Program-made: the position numbers and the translations under genes
Part shown: one piece after another, positions 50,039-57,143 of the stretch
How the letters are laid out: every line of letters begins with the position of its first letter
Numbering within the stretch: the first letter of the stretch is position 1
Notes under the pieces: model-generated
Seen by the model: the letters and a program-made list of their open reading frames with translations, nothing else
What the model was told of the DNA's origin: nothing
Databases searched by the model: none
Assembly: GCF_000442255.1 (NCBI RefSeq)
Contig: NZ_KE557281.1
Span: 117,159-181,158 of the forward strand
DNA length: 64,000 bases
Source: Salipiger mucosus DSM 16094
Lineage (GTDB): Bacteria; Pseudomonadota; Alphaproteobacteria; Rhodobacterales; Rhodobacteraceae
Direction: 5' to 3'

Positions 50039-50262
50039 CTCTCGGAAAGGTCGAACATCTCGGAGAGCCTCTTGCACGCCAGCGCGAGCAGTTGACGTCA
50101 AAGCATCTCAACGAGGCCATCATTTCCGGCGTCATTCTCGGCGCGGCCGACGGTCTCGATCAGCTCTTCGAAATGTATCCCGACGGCATGCCGCCAGGCT
50201 TCATGACACGGGCCGACAAACTCGCCGAACAGGATCGCCTGTTCTCGGCTCCCAAGATTTAG
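49996..50262 (+). CDS. Hypothetical protein (88 aa)
   Basis: Starts MPYDCQNRDWGYRLTLGKVE. The overlap with the previous gene suggests coupling. Helical; no family recognised. It ends 6 bases before tRNA-Leu. Confidence 0.4.
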   Translation: MPYDCQNRDWGYRLTLGKVEHLGEPLARQREQLTSKHLNEAIISGVILGAADGLDQLFEMYPDGMPPGFMTRADKLAEQDRLFSAPKI

Positions 50263-50268
50263 AAACAC

Positions 50269-50357
50269 GCGGATGTGGTGGAATGCAGGTAGACGCGCGA
50301 GCTTCAGGTGCTCGTGCCCGAAAGGGCGTGAGGGTTCGAGTCCCTCCGTCCGCACCA
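50269..50357 (+). tRNA. tRNA-Leu(CAG)
   Basis: Class II tRNA with a long variable arm (TGCCCGAAAGGGCGT). Acceptor GCGGATG/CGTCCGC. Anticodon loop TTCAGGT. CCA encoded. Confidence 0.93.
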
Positions 50358-50419
50358 TGGTTTCCTTCCCCAGTGAAGGAGCAAGCCATCCATTCGAAAT
50401 CGCAAAATCACGGAATTTC

Positions 50420-50497
50420 GGTGCGGTAGCTCAGTCAGGTAGAGCATCGGGCTCATAACCCGAGGGTCGCTGGTTCAAATCCAGCCTCGCACCACCA
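50420..50497 (+). tRNA. tRNA-Met/Ile2(CAT), elongator type
   Basis: Acceptor GGTGCGG paired with TCGCACC, with one extra base after the T-stem. Anticodon loop CTCATAA. If C34 is modified to lysidine it would read AUA as Ile. CCA encoded. Confidence 0.82.
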
Positions 50498-50566
50498 GAT
50501 CGCCGGGCTCGTCCTCTCGAGGAAAGCACGGCCCGACAAGTAAGTTGTCAATTAATCATAGAACAT

Positions 50567-50643
50567 CGTGGTGTAGCTCAGTCCGGTAGAGCACCGAGCC
50601 GATAACTCGGTTGCCGTAGGTTCGAATCCTACCACCACGACCA
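50567..50643 (+). tRNA. tRNA-Ile(GAT), atypical C33
   Basis: Acceptor CGTGGTG/CACCACG, discriminator A, CCA encoded. Anticodon stem CCGAG/CTCGG with loop CCGATAA, so base 33 is C. Confidence 0.82.
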
Positions 50644-50663
50644 GAACGTGCGATCCTGCCTGT

Positions 50664-50740
<77 letters not shown>

Positions 50741-50766
50741 AAACTCCGGGATCGCACAAACACATT

Positions 50767-50841
50767 GGACGGGTAGCTCAGGGGTAGAGCGGTTGGTTGA
50801 AGCCCAGCGCGCCGGAGGTTCGATTCCTCCCTCGTCCACCA
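50767..50841 (+). tRNA. tRNA-Phe(GAA)
   Basis: Acceptor GGACGGG/CTCGTCC, anticodon loop TTGAAGC, CCA encoded. A diverged second copy lies at 51770-51844, on the other side of the vapBC pair. Confidence 0.88.
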
Positions 50842-50958
50842 GGTGTCCGGTATGTTTCGTCACCTATGTCTCGGGTCGCTCACCGCTCGACATCCGGCAA
50901 GATCATTGAAAGCAGGGCGTAATCGGTATATATATCCTGATATCTTCGGAGGAAGGCT

Positions 50959-51261
50959 ATGGCTACCACCGCACAAAAGAGAGCGATAAAAAACTACCGG
51001 GCGCGTCTAACGCAGCGCGGGTTCAAGCGCTTCGAGGTCATGGCGCTCGAAGCCGACCGCGAACTGATCCGGTCACTAGCGCGCTGCTTGGCAGAAGACG
51101 GCGCGAAAGCCGATGAGGCGCGCGCTGCGGTGAAGGCTGTCGTAGCGGGAGAACCGCCAAAGCCCGGCGGAGTTTTAGCCGCGCTGCGCCGCTCGCCCTT
51201 GGTCGGGGCCGAACTCGATCTCACGCGCCCGCGCGAAGAAGGGCGCGGGATTGACCTTTGA
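50959..51261 (+). CDS. vapB: VapB-like antitoxin
   Basis: 100 residues. A basic N-terminus (KRAIKNYRARLTQRGFKRFE) is followed by EADRELIRSLARCLAEDGAK, similar to short ribbon-helix-helix antitoxins, and a C-terminal Pro/Arg-rich tail that could wrap the toxin. GGAGGAAGGCT precedes the ATG. The stop overlaps the TTG start of the PIN toxin. The pair lies between two copies of tRNA-Phe. Confidence 0.72.
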   Translation: MATTAQKRAIKNYRARLTQRGFKRFEVMALEADRELIRSLARCLAEDGAKADEARAAVKAVVAGEPPKPGGVLAALRRSPLVGAELDLTRPREEGRGIDL

Positions 51262-51689
51262 CGCGCTACCTTCTCGATACAAACATCATTAGCAATATCG
51301 TCAAACCGAAGCCGTCGGAATCGTTGTTGCAGTGGATGGAGGCGCAGAAGGACGAAGACCTGTTTATCGCCTCGCTGACCATCGCCGAAATTCGGCGCGG
51401 CATTCTGGAAAAGCCACGCGGCAAGAAACGAGCTGCGCTCGACGCTTGGTTCTCCGGGCCGGAAGGACCGCAGGAACTGTTTGCGAGCCGGATCCTGCCC
51501 TTTGACGACAAGGCGGCGGTGATATGGGCACAGCTCATGGCCACGGGTAAGTCTGCCGGACATCCGCGCAGTGCGCTGGATATGATAATTGCTTCCGTGG
51601 CAGGTGCGAATAATTGTGTGGTGGTGACGGACAACGCGAAAGATTTCGCAGACATTCAGTTCGTCAACCCACTGCGCGAAGCTAATTGA
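51258..51689 (+). CDS. vapC: PIN-domain ribonuclease toxin VapC
   Basis: 143 residues with a TTG start overlapping the vapB stop. PIN acidic residues are in YLLDTNIISNIV (D near 7), SLTIAEIRRGI (E near 44), SALDMIIASVAGANNC (D near 107) and VVTDNAKDFADI (D near 124). VapC toxins cleave tRNA or rRNA, which is notable given the position inside a tRNA array. Confidence 0.9.
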   Translation: MTRYLLDTNIISNIVKPKPSESLLQWMEAQKDEDLFIASLTIAEIRRGILEKPRGKKRAALDAWFSGPEGPQELFASRILPFDDKAAVIWAQLMATGKSAGHPRSALDMIIASVAGANNCVVVTDNAKDFADIQFVNPLREAN

Positions 51690-51769
51690 CATGGCATCTA
51701 TCCCTGCGGTCTTCTGTATAGGGAGCCGGAAGGCAGCCTTCATCGACAAGCGGGACTTCATCACACATT

Positions 51770-51844
51770 GGACGGATAGATCAGGGATAGAGCGGTTGGT
51801 TGAAGCCCAGCGCGCCGGAGGTTCGGTCCCTCCCTCGTCCACCA
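51770..51844 (+). pseudogene. Diverged copy of tRNA-Phe
   Basis: Differs from tRNA-Phe at 50767-50841 at five positions. One breaks the D-stem (GCTC to GATC) and another changes A58 of the T-loop to G. The anticodon arm and the 3' end with CCA are unchanged. Probably a pseudo-tRNA produced when the vapBC islet was acquired. Confidence 0.7.
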
Positions 51845-51933
51845 GTTCAGTTCGTACCGTACATGTGCCCAGAATGGGCCTTGAAAAGCAGCCCGGAGGA
51901 AGACCACACACAATGTAAAAGATGGAGATTTCT

Positions 51934-52308
51934 ATGCCAGCAGAGAAGAGCCTTGAGGAGGTCCTGGAAGACCACCGACGCAAACGGGGAGCAACATCGA
52001 TCAGTATCTCATTGGCACCAGGTGCCAACCCCGAAGAGATCGAGAAATTCCTCGAAAGTGTGCGAAGGGAAGAGGTCAAATTCTACACGTACTCCCAACT
52101 CGAGCGCTCGCAGGCGTATGCCGCTCGACTGAAGAATCTTCTTCGTGAGGTACGTCGCCTTGCCTGTGTCGACCCCTCTGCTTCCGAGGAGGAGTTGCGA
52201 GACCGGATGACGGATATCTCCTTGAAGGCGGATCTTATCGTTGACGTCCACTTCGAGAAGGACATCGCATTCATGGAGGCAGCCAGAGAGAAGGCTGCTG
52301 CCGAGTAG
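51934..52308 (+). CDS. Hypothetical protein (124 aa)
   Basis: Start chosen at the ATG after GGAGATTTCT. Highly charged and helical: KSLEEVLEDHRRKRGATSIS and EEIEKFLESVRREEVKFYTY are visible. No family recognised. It follows the pseudo-tRNA copy. Confidence 0.5.
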   Translation: MPAEKSLEEVLEDHRRKRGATSISISLAPGANPEEIEKFLESVRREEVKFYTYSQLERSQAYAARLKNLLREVRRLACVDPSASEEELRDRMTDISLKADLIVDVHFEKDIAFMEAAREKAAAE

Positions 52309-52393
52309 CAGCTAACACGCGGTCGACCGATTTTCAGGATCTGGTCCCGCCGACGGCACCGGCCCGCGGCCGAAACAGCGGGTCACGATTTTC

Positions 52394-52469
52394 TGCGGGA
52401 TGGAGCAGCGCACAGCTCACCGGGCTCATAACTCGGAGGTCGTCGGTTGGAGTCCGGCTCCCGCAACCA
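52394..52469 (+). tRNA. Second initiator-like tRNA-Met(CAT), atypical T-loop
   Basis: GCGGGA/TCCCGC acceptor core with T1-A72, TGGAGCAG D-arm, anticodon loop CTCATAA and encoded CCA. The T-loop is TTGGAGT, with G instead of C at position 56, so it may be inactive or diverged. Confidence 0.75.
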
Positions 52470-52478
52470 GATAGAATT

Positions 52479-52554
52479 GGATCGGTAGCTCAGTGGAGAG
52501 AGCATCGCGTTGCGGACGCGAAGGTCGAGGGTTCGAATCCTTCTCGGTCCACCA
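52479..52554 (+). tRNA. tRNA-Arg(GCG)
   Basis: Acceptor GGATCGG/TCGGTCC, anticodon stem TCGCG/CGCGA with loop TTGCGGA. CCA encoded. GCG34 is unusual for Arg because most bacteria use ACG modified to ICG. Confidence 0.85.
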
Positions 52555-52561
52555 AAAATAC

Positions 52562-52637
52562 GGGGCCTTAGCTCAGCTGGGAGAGCGCCTGCTTTGCAAG
52601 CAGATGGTCGTCGGTTCGAACCCGACAGGCTCCACCA
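52562..52637 (+). tRNA. tRNA-Ala(TGC), first copy
   Basis: Acceptor GGGGCCT/AGGCTCC, with the G3-T70 pair that identifies alanine tRNA. Anticodon loop TTTGCAA. CCA encoded. Confidence 0.93.
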
Positions 52638-52663
52638 ATCATGCTTGGATCGACGCTGGTGAA

Positions 52664-52903
52664 ATGCAGTACACAATCGAGTACGACAACGAGGTCGACG
52701 GAGAACATGTCGATCTGGAGGGCGCTGACCTGTCCCTGCTGGGAACGGACCCGCACTCCATCGAAACAGGTGCCGCAGAGGGACCTGTCGCCTATTACGA
52801 ATTCCCGGGGGATACCGAGGAAGCCGACATCGAGGCTGCCCTCGACAAGAGCGATTGGTGCTTCAAGTCCATGACCAGGCTGGATGGGGCGCCCGCCCCC
52901 TGA
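52664..52903 (+). CDS. Small acidic hypothetical protein (79 aa)
   Basis: Starts MQYTIEYDNEVDGEHVDLEG; strongly acidic. The ATG follows GGTGAA. It lies 26 bases after tRNA-Ala. No family recognised. Confidence 0.45.
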   Translation: MQYTIEYDNEVDGEHVDLEGADLSLLGTDPHSIETGAAEGPVAYYEFPGDTEEADIEAALDKSDWCFKSMTRLDGAPAP

Positions 52904-52974
52904 GGGCTTCCGGTGCGGTCCTCGAGACCCCATCTTCCTGGAGACAGATCACACAGGAAGAGAAAGGAAAGAAA

Positions 52975-53412
52975 ATGGGTCTCCTGTCCACGATCCGGGC
53001 CGACAGCCTTGCCGCCCGGAAATCCAAGTCGCCGAGCTCCAGCGTCCTGACGACGCTCCGGGGTGAACTCGACACGAAGACGAAGTCACTGTCGCCGGCA
53101 CGCGACCTCACCGACGCCGAGGTTCTGGCCGTCGTCCAGAAGTTCATCAAGAGCATCGATGAGACCATCATCCATCTCGAGAAGAACGGTAGCGCCGAGG
53201 CCTTGGCAACCGCCCGCGCCGAACGGGCTGCCCTCGAAGTCTACCTGCCCAAGCAGATGACCGAGGCGGAGCTCGAGGCGTTCGTCCAGGCCAAGGTAGC
53301 CGAGGGCGCCAACATGGGTCAAATCATGCAGGCGCTTAAGGCCGAGCATGGTGGTCAGTACGATGGCAAGTTGGCATCCCAGATCGCCAAGCGGTACCTC
53401 GCGGCCGCCTGA
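52975..53412 (+). CDS. GatB/YqeY-domain protein
   Basis: 145 residues. The YqeY fold is visible: RAERAALEVYLPKQMTEAEL then VQAKVAEGANMGQIMQALKA and DGKLASQIAKRYLA. The same helical domain ends GatB and binds tRNA in amidotransferases; free YqeY proteins are poorly understood. Finding it inside a tRNA array suggests a tRNA-related role. GAAAGGAAAGAAA precedes the ATG. Confidence 0.8.
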   Translation: MGLLSTIRADSLAARKSKSPSSSVLTTLRGELDTKTKSLSPARDLTDAEVLAVVQKFIKSIDETIIHLEKNGSAEALATARAERAALEVYLPKQMTEAELEAFVQAKVAEGANMGQIMQALKAEHGGQYDGKLASQIAKRYLAAA

Positions 53413-53473
53413 GAACACGAGGTCGAGCCGCCCCCGGCGGCTCCCTCACCATTGACCTGATTTCCGCGGATCT

Positions 53474-53502
53474 TTGACAAACTATCCCACTTAGGATACG
53501 CA
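53474..53502 (+). promoter_or_regulatory. Promoter of solitary CRISPR-repeat unit 1
   Basis: TTGACA at 53474-53479, 17-base spacer, then TACGCA at 53497-53502. The expected transcription start is about 53508, at the first bases of the repeat-like unit. Confidence 0.6.
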
Positions 53503-53505
53503 AAA

Positions 53506-53538
53506 GATCGCACTCGAGGGAAGTGCGTGGATTGAAAC
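53506..53538 (+). ncRNA. Solitary type I-C-like CRISPR repeat unit 1 (candidate RNA anti-CRISPR)
   Basis: The unit has a stem CGCACT-CGAGGGA-AGTGCG followed by TGGATTGAAAC, the architecture of type I-C repeats (GTCGCACTC...GAGTGCGTGGATTGAAAC type). There is no second repeat nearby and no cas gene in the window. The same 3' half (AGTGCGTGGATTGAAA) recurs at 57991-58006. The downstream sequence holds a GC hairpin. Confidence 0.65.
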
Positions 53539-53568
53539 GGAGGCTCGAAGCCCTCTCCTCGCCACCAC

Positions 53569-53618
53569 ACACCGGCGGTAGGATGCCTTTCCTCGGAAAG
53601 GTGAGTTGCCGCCGGTGT
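53569..53618 (+). terminator. Large perfect hairpin downstream of repeat unit 1
   Basis: ACACCGGCGG (53569-53578) pairs with CCGCCGGTGT (53609-53618). The loop holds CCTTTCC-TCG-GGAAAGG-like pairing. It may end or stabilise the small transcript. Confidence 0.5.
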
Positions 53619-53660
53619 ATCCCTCGCCACCAAACAAGCAAGAACAAAACGAGGTAGCAA

Positions 53661-53879
53661 ATGAGCTTGAAGATCAGGCATCTCGACGAGACGAGCGCGC
53701 TGGGCACCCTGGATGGCGCCCTGCCCTTTGAAATCCGTCGAGATGGAAAAACGACGACCGCGCGGATCGCGGGCTGGGTGCACACGGTGCAGACCCATGC
53801 CGCCTCCTCCGCCGCGGGAATGCGGGCGGCCGCCTATGCGGTGGTTGCCAGGTATCGCGACGCCCACCGGCACGCATGA
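53661..53879 (+). CDS. Small hypothetical protein (72 aa)
   Basis: Starts MSLKIRHLDETSALGTLDGA; a beta-rich front (PFEIRRDGKTTTARIAG) and an Ala-rich helix at the end. GAGGTAGCAA precedes the ATG. It is the first gene after repeat unit 1. No family recognised. Confidence 0.45.
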   Translation: MSLKIRHLDETSALGTLDGALPFEIRRDGKTTTARIAGWVHTVQTHAASSAAGMRAAAYAVVARYRDAHRHA

Positions 53880-53951
53880 CGCCTGCCCGTGGGGCGCGAT
53901 GACAGCGGGACCGGGCGCTTCCTGATTTTTTCAGGTCCGGTCCCGCTTCTT

Positions 53952-54027
53952 ATGGGTGTAGCTCAATGGTAGAGCGCCGGCTTCCAACCCCGGGCCGTTG
54001 TGGGTTCGATTCCTACCACCCGTGCCA
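53952..54027 (+). tRNA. tRNA of uncertain identity, Gly(TCC) or Trp(CCA)
   Basis: Acceptor ATGGGTG/CACCCGT, discriminator G, CCA encoded. The anticodon arm CCGG-CTTCCAACC-CCGG gives a 9-base loop or a mismatched 7-base loop TTCCAAC. The D-arm resembles tRNA-Gly; the acceptor equals that of the tRNA-Trp that follows. Confidence 0.65.
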
Positions 54028-54065
54028 ATTTCCGGCGATGCGATAGCGTCGCCAATCCTTCCTGA

Positions 54066-54141
54066 ATGGGTGTAGCTCAGTTGGTAGAGCAGCGGATTCC
54101 AAATCCGCCGGTCGGGGGTTCGAGTCCCTCCGCCCGTGCCA
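54066..54141 (+). tRNA. tRNA-Trp(CCA)
   Basis: Acceptor ATGGGTG/CGCCCGT, discriminator G, CCA encoded. Anticodon stem GCGGA/TCCGC with loop TTCCAAA. Confidence 0.92.
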
Positions 54142-54148
54142 GGAAGAT

Positions 54149-54223
54149 GCGGACATAGCTCAGCGGTAGAGCTCCTGCTTGCCAAGCAGAAGGTCACGGG
54201 TTCGATCCCCGTTGTCCGCTCCA
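54149..54223 (+). tRNA. tRNA-Gly(GCC)
   Basis: Acceptor GCGGACA/TGTCCGC, discriminator T, CCA encoded. Anticodon loop TTGCCAA. Confidence 0.94.
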
Positions 54224-54271
54224 GTTTTCTCCTTTCGATAGGTCGATCACGTGCCGCTCGTCAGGACACAT

Positions 54272-54361
54272 GCCCAGGTGGTGGAATTTCGGTAGACGCG
54301 CTGGCTTGAGGGGCTGGTGACCATTGCGGTCGTGCGGGTTCGAGTCCCGCCCTGGGCACCA
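54272..54361 (+). tRNA. tRNA-Leu(GAG)
   Basis: Class II with a variable arm (TGACCATTGCGGTCGT). Acceptor GCCCAGG/CCTGGGC. Anticodon loop TTGAGGG. CCA encoded. Confidence 0.94.
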
Positions 54362-54450
54362 GAATTCGACATCTAACCCGCAATTTTATTCTTGCGGATT
54401 TGATGCCTGGAGCGTAAGGCTCCACAAATCATAATGGATAGAAGGAAGTC

Positions 54451-54735
54451 ATGCCGAAGGATGAGTTGAATCCGGATGTTGCACTCGGTTGGCGCAGCGA
54501 TTGGCAGAATGCGCCACGCGACGGAACCGAGATCGACGTCAATTCTCACGACCTTTCGGAGCCTGGGACAGTCGTCTGGTCCGAGCGCCCAGTATGCATG
54601 GGCGGGGATCGCGTCGGGGGCTGCGAGCCCGGATGGGCTACGGGGTTGGAGAACGGCACGGACGTCAATCTGCCCGTGGATCAGCCCGATCTCTGGCGCC
54701 CCATGGAGAAAGACGTCAGCTCCTTGAAGGATTGA
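54451..54735 (+). CDS. Hypothetical protein (94 aa)
   Basis: Starts MPKDELNPDVALGWRSDWQN; acidic, Trp-rich. GAAGGAAGTC precedes the ATG. The pattern WQNAPRDGTEIDV resembles small phage proteins that start (W)xxAPxDGTxI. Function unknown. Confidence 0.55.
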   Translation: MPKDELNPDVALGWRSDWQNAPRDGTEIDVNSHDLSEPGTVVWSERPVCMGGDRVGGCEPGWATGLENGTDVNLPVDQPDLWRPMEKDVSSLKD

Positions 54736-54835
54736 CTGTTTGCCGCTCATTGAATAAAAGACGAACAGATTTCAGGGCATGGCGTCCGGACGCTGTTCCC
54801 TGAGAGGTGAAAGTCTCCCACCGCGCTTTCCCGTC

Positions 54836-54911
54836 GCGGCTATAGCTCAGTCGGGAGAGCGCCTGCATGGCATGCAGGAGGTCGGGAGTTCGAGCCTCCC
54901 TGGCTCCACCA
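54836..54911 (+). tRNA. tRNA-Ala(GGC)
   Basis: Acceptor GCGGCTA/TGGCTCC with a C2-C71 mismatch but G3-T70 kept. Anticodon stem CCTGC/GCAGG, loop ATGGCAT. CCA encoded. Confidence 0.87.
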
Positions 54912-55078
54912 GTTTTCTCGCGCTGCGGCGCGAGTGGGCTCCGAGCGTAGTGTGTCGCAATCGAGCCAACCGTAAGGTTTGCAGTGTGATCGTGTAGTCG
55001 AGGGGTGGCTCCTCCGAACGGCTGCGATACTCGGACCCTGGCCCGGTGAATGACACTGAAACGGGCCGTTCTCATCAC

Positions 55079-55154
55079 GCTGTCTTAGCTCAACCGGTAG
55101 AGCAGCCGCTTCGTACGCGGCAGGCCGCCAGTTCGATCCTGGCCGACAGCTCCA
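55079..55154 (+). tRNA. tRNA-Thr(CGT)
   Basis: Acceptor GCTGTCT/CGACAGC, anticodon stem GCCGC/GCGGC, loop TTCGTAC. CCA encoded. Confidence 0.91.
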
Positions 55155-55160
55155 GAATTT

Positions 55161-55234
55161 TGCCCGGTCTTCTAGCGGTAGGAATACGCGTTCTGGGCGC
55201 GGAAACCTTGGTTCGAATCCAAGTCGGGCATCCA
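55161..55234 (+). tRNA. tRNA-Gln(CTG)
   Basis: Acceptor TGCCCGG/TCGGGCA with T1-A72. D-arm TTCTAGCGGTAGGAA. Anticodon loop TTCTGGG. CCA encoded. Confidence 0.87.
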
Positions 55235-55307
55235 ATGCCAGTCTCCCAACAGATTGAATCTTTCCACCTGGGCCGGCACTTGCCAGGGGGAGATACGGGA
55301 GTTTGAA

Positions 55308-55892
55308 ATGAAGGCAAACATTGGCAGGTTTTTTGCGAACACGACCAAGGCGATCATGGTTGCCGGCATCGGTACAACTGCGGCCATCGTGCTGTCTGGC
55401 ACTTTGGACAAGGTCGGAGATCCACCACAGGATCGAGGCGTTGTGTTCAGCATGGAAGAACATGTGGGACCGAACGCGGTCTATGACGCGGAAGATCTGG
55501 CCGCGCAGCTTCGCGACGGCGCGGATCATCTTGCCAACTACATGGAGCAATCCAATGAGGGGAACATTTTCGCAGCCTCCGCGGAAGCGCGTGCTGCCGT
55601 TCATGACTATGACGACGCATGCATCTACGCCAGCCGGATTGCGACAAGCATGGCGATGAACGAAAACGAGAGCCCCGAGATGAGGGAACTGGTCGGCGAC
55701 ATCTGTGAAGGGAGAGACGCCATCGTTGCCATGATGGAGCAAGTGTCCGGTCCGATCCAGCAACTTCTGTCCATTCGGAATGCAGCGCAAATCAAGGTGG
55801 TCAGCGCCGCCGAGGCGTTCGACATCGAGCCGCGCTACGATGTTCGTCCGTTCCCGGATTCCGACGGAGGCCCGGCAGGACCAACCATGTGA
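55308..55892 (+). CDS. Membrane-anchored hypothetical protein (194 aa)
   Basis: An N-terminal hydrophobic segment (about residues 10-30, TTKAIMVAGIGTTAAIVLSG) is a signal anchor or signal peptide. The rest is acidic and helical, probably extracytoplasmic. CGGGAG precedes the ATG. No family recognised. Confidence 0.55.
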   Translation: MKANIGRFFANTTKAIMVAGIGTTAAIVLSGTLDKVGDPPQDRGVVFSMEEHVGPNAVYDAEDLAAQLRDGADHLANYMEQSNEGNIFAASAEARAAVHDYDDACIYASRIATSMAMNENESPEMRELVGDICEGRDAIVAMMEQVSGPIQQLLSIRNAAQIKVVSAAEAFDIEPRYDVRPFPDSDGGPAGPTM

Positions 55893-55984
55893 TCTGCGCT
55901 GGTCACCACAGAAGTTCGAAGGCTGTCGCGCGCCCTGCCCGGCAGCCTTTTCATTTTCAGGATCGACAACCGAAGGAGACAAAG

Positions 55985-56176
55985 ATGTCGAAACGAAAAC
56001 CGAAGCTGGCGCCGCGGAACGGCCATGTCGCCGCCATGCGCCAGAAATCCGGCGGCGCCCACGGCAAGACGAAGAAGGCCCAGCGCCAGGCGGACAGGAT
56101 GCAGCTCAAGCGCAGCATTCGGGACATTCAGACGAGCGACGACGCGGCCGTTCTTCTGAGTGTCTCGTGCGTTTGA
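55985..56176 (+). CDS. Small basic hypothetical protein (63 aa)
   Basis: MSKRKPKLAPRNGHVAAMRQ and the following KSGGAHGKTKKAQRQADRMQ make it very basic, so it is likely nucleic-acid binding. GAAGGAGACAAAG precedes the ATG. The similar spacing of Lys/Arg to small phage DNA-binding proteins is suggestive only. Confidence 0.55.
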   Translation: MSKRKPKLAPRNGHVAAMRQKSGGAHGKTKKAQRQADRMQLKRSIRDIQTSDDAAVLLSVSCV

Positions 56177-56183
56177 AGGATAT

Positions 56184-56271
56184 GGGGAGGTGGCAGAGCG
56201 GTCGATTGCGGCGGACGGTAAATCCGTTCCGGGTATCCGGCACCCTGGTTCGAATCCAGGCTTCCCCACCA
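56184..56271 (+). tRNA. tRNA-Tyr(GTA), atypical G33
   Basis: Class II. Acceptor GGGGAGG/CTTCCCC. Anticodon stem GCGGA/TCCGT with loop CGGTAAA, so base 33 is G instead of T. CCA encoded. Confidence 0.82.
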
Positions 56272-56277
56272 AGAAAT

Positions 56278-56354
56278 GACGACGTAGCTCAGTTGGTGAG
56301 AGCGCCGAGCTCATATCTCGGAGGTCGAAGGTTCGAACCCTTCCGTCGCCACCA
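56278..56354 (+). tRNA. tRNA-Met/Ile2(CAT)
   Basis: Acceptor GACGACG/CGTCGCC with an A2-C71 mismatch. Anticodon loop CTCATAT. CCA encoded. Could be the lysidine-type Ile tRNA or a Met elongator. Confidence 0.82.
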
Positions 56355-56359
56355 AAAAA

Positions 56360-56755
56360 TCAGGTTTCGCGGATGCGCAGTCTCTTGAGACCTTCCATAT
56401 TCCTCCAGGCCTCCCTTGAGGGCTGGTCCAGGTCTCGAACGCCGTGATCGTGGGCTTCCTTGCCCGATGCGAAGACCTCGACGTCCGAGTTGTACTCGAA
56501 GGTCTCCGGCGCGACGTCCTGTCGGTGCAGGCGCAGTGCGAGGAGTTCGCGGGGATCGTGCGTCAGGAGCCATCCACCGCACAGGCATCCGTCCTTCTGA
56601 TGGCACAGGAAGACGGCTGGGTTCTGTTCCCAGGTTTCGCCGTCGTAGGTCGTGAGCTTCTCGTACTCGGATCGATGCCAGATGCCGGATGGCACATCTG
56701 CCCGGTACGGGCAGGACCCGCAGGGAACCTTCGGCGGTTGAAGTCGGTCGGTCAT
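56360..56755 (-). CDS. DUF6283-like protein
   Basis: 131 residues, the only minus-strand gene inside the array. PCGSCPYRADVPSGIWHRSE then EYEKLTTYDGETWEQ and VFLCHQKDGCLCGGWLL give the CxxCPYRxDVPSGxW...CHQ...CxGW pattern of DUF6283, probably a metal-binding protein common in phages. The start at 56755 (MTDRLQPPK) is chosen over 56806. Confidence 0.78.
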   Translation of the reverse strand: MTDRLQPPKVPCGSCPYRADVPSGIWHRSEYEKLTTYDGETWEQNPAVFLCHQKDGCLCGGWLLTHDPRELLALRLHRQDVAPETFEYNSDVEVFASGKEAHDHGVRDLDQPSREAWRNMEGLKRLRIRET

Positions 56756-56815
56756 GAACGGCCCTCTGGAACTTGCGGCAATGGACCACGGAAGTTCAGA
56801 AATCACAATCCTTCA

Positions 56816-56890
56816 GGATCCGTAGCTCAGCGGAAAAGCGCCTGCCCGACACGCAGGATGTCGGACGTTCAAGTCGTCCCGGATCCACCA
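56816..56890 (+). tRNA. tRNA-Val(GAC), atypical C33
   Basis: Acceptor GGATCCG/CGGATCC. Anticodon stem CCTGC/GCAGG with loop CCGACAC, so base 33 is C. CCA encoded. Confidence 0.83.
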
Positions 56891-56904
56891 GAAATCATGA
56901 AAAT

Positions 56905-56980
56905 GGGACCTTAGCTCAGTTGGTAGAGCGCTTCGTTTACACCGAAGATGTCGACAGTTCGAGCCTGTCAGGTCCTACCA
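56905..56980 (+). tRNA. tRNA-Val(TAC)
   Basis: Acceptor GGGACCT/AGGTCC(T), anticodon stem CTTCG/CGAAG, loop TTTACAC. CCA encoded. Confidence 0.92.
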
Positions 56981-56993
56981 GATCCTGCAGTAC

Positions 56994-57069
56994 GGGCCGG
57001 TAGCTCAGTCGGGAGAGCGTCTGCTTTGCAAGCAGGCGGTCGCGAGTTCGAGTCTCGCTCGGTCCACCA
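56994..57069 (+). tRNA. tRNA-Ala(TGC), second copy
   Basis: Acceptor GGGCCGG/TCGGTCC with G3-T70. Anticodon loop TTTGCAA. CCA encoded. Confidence 0.93.
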
Positions 57070-57143
57070 TTTGTCCACTTTTTTGACCCTCATTTAACCA
57101 TTGCCCTGTAGGGCTCCGCCCAACGAACAGGAGACAGGAAACC

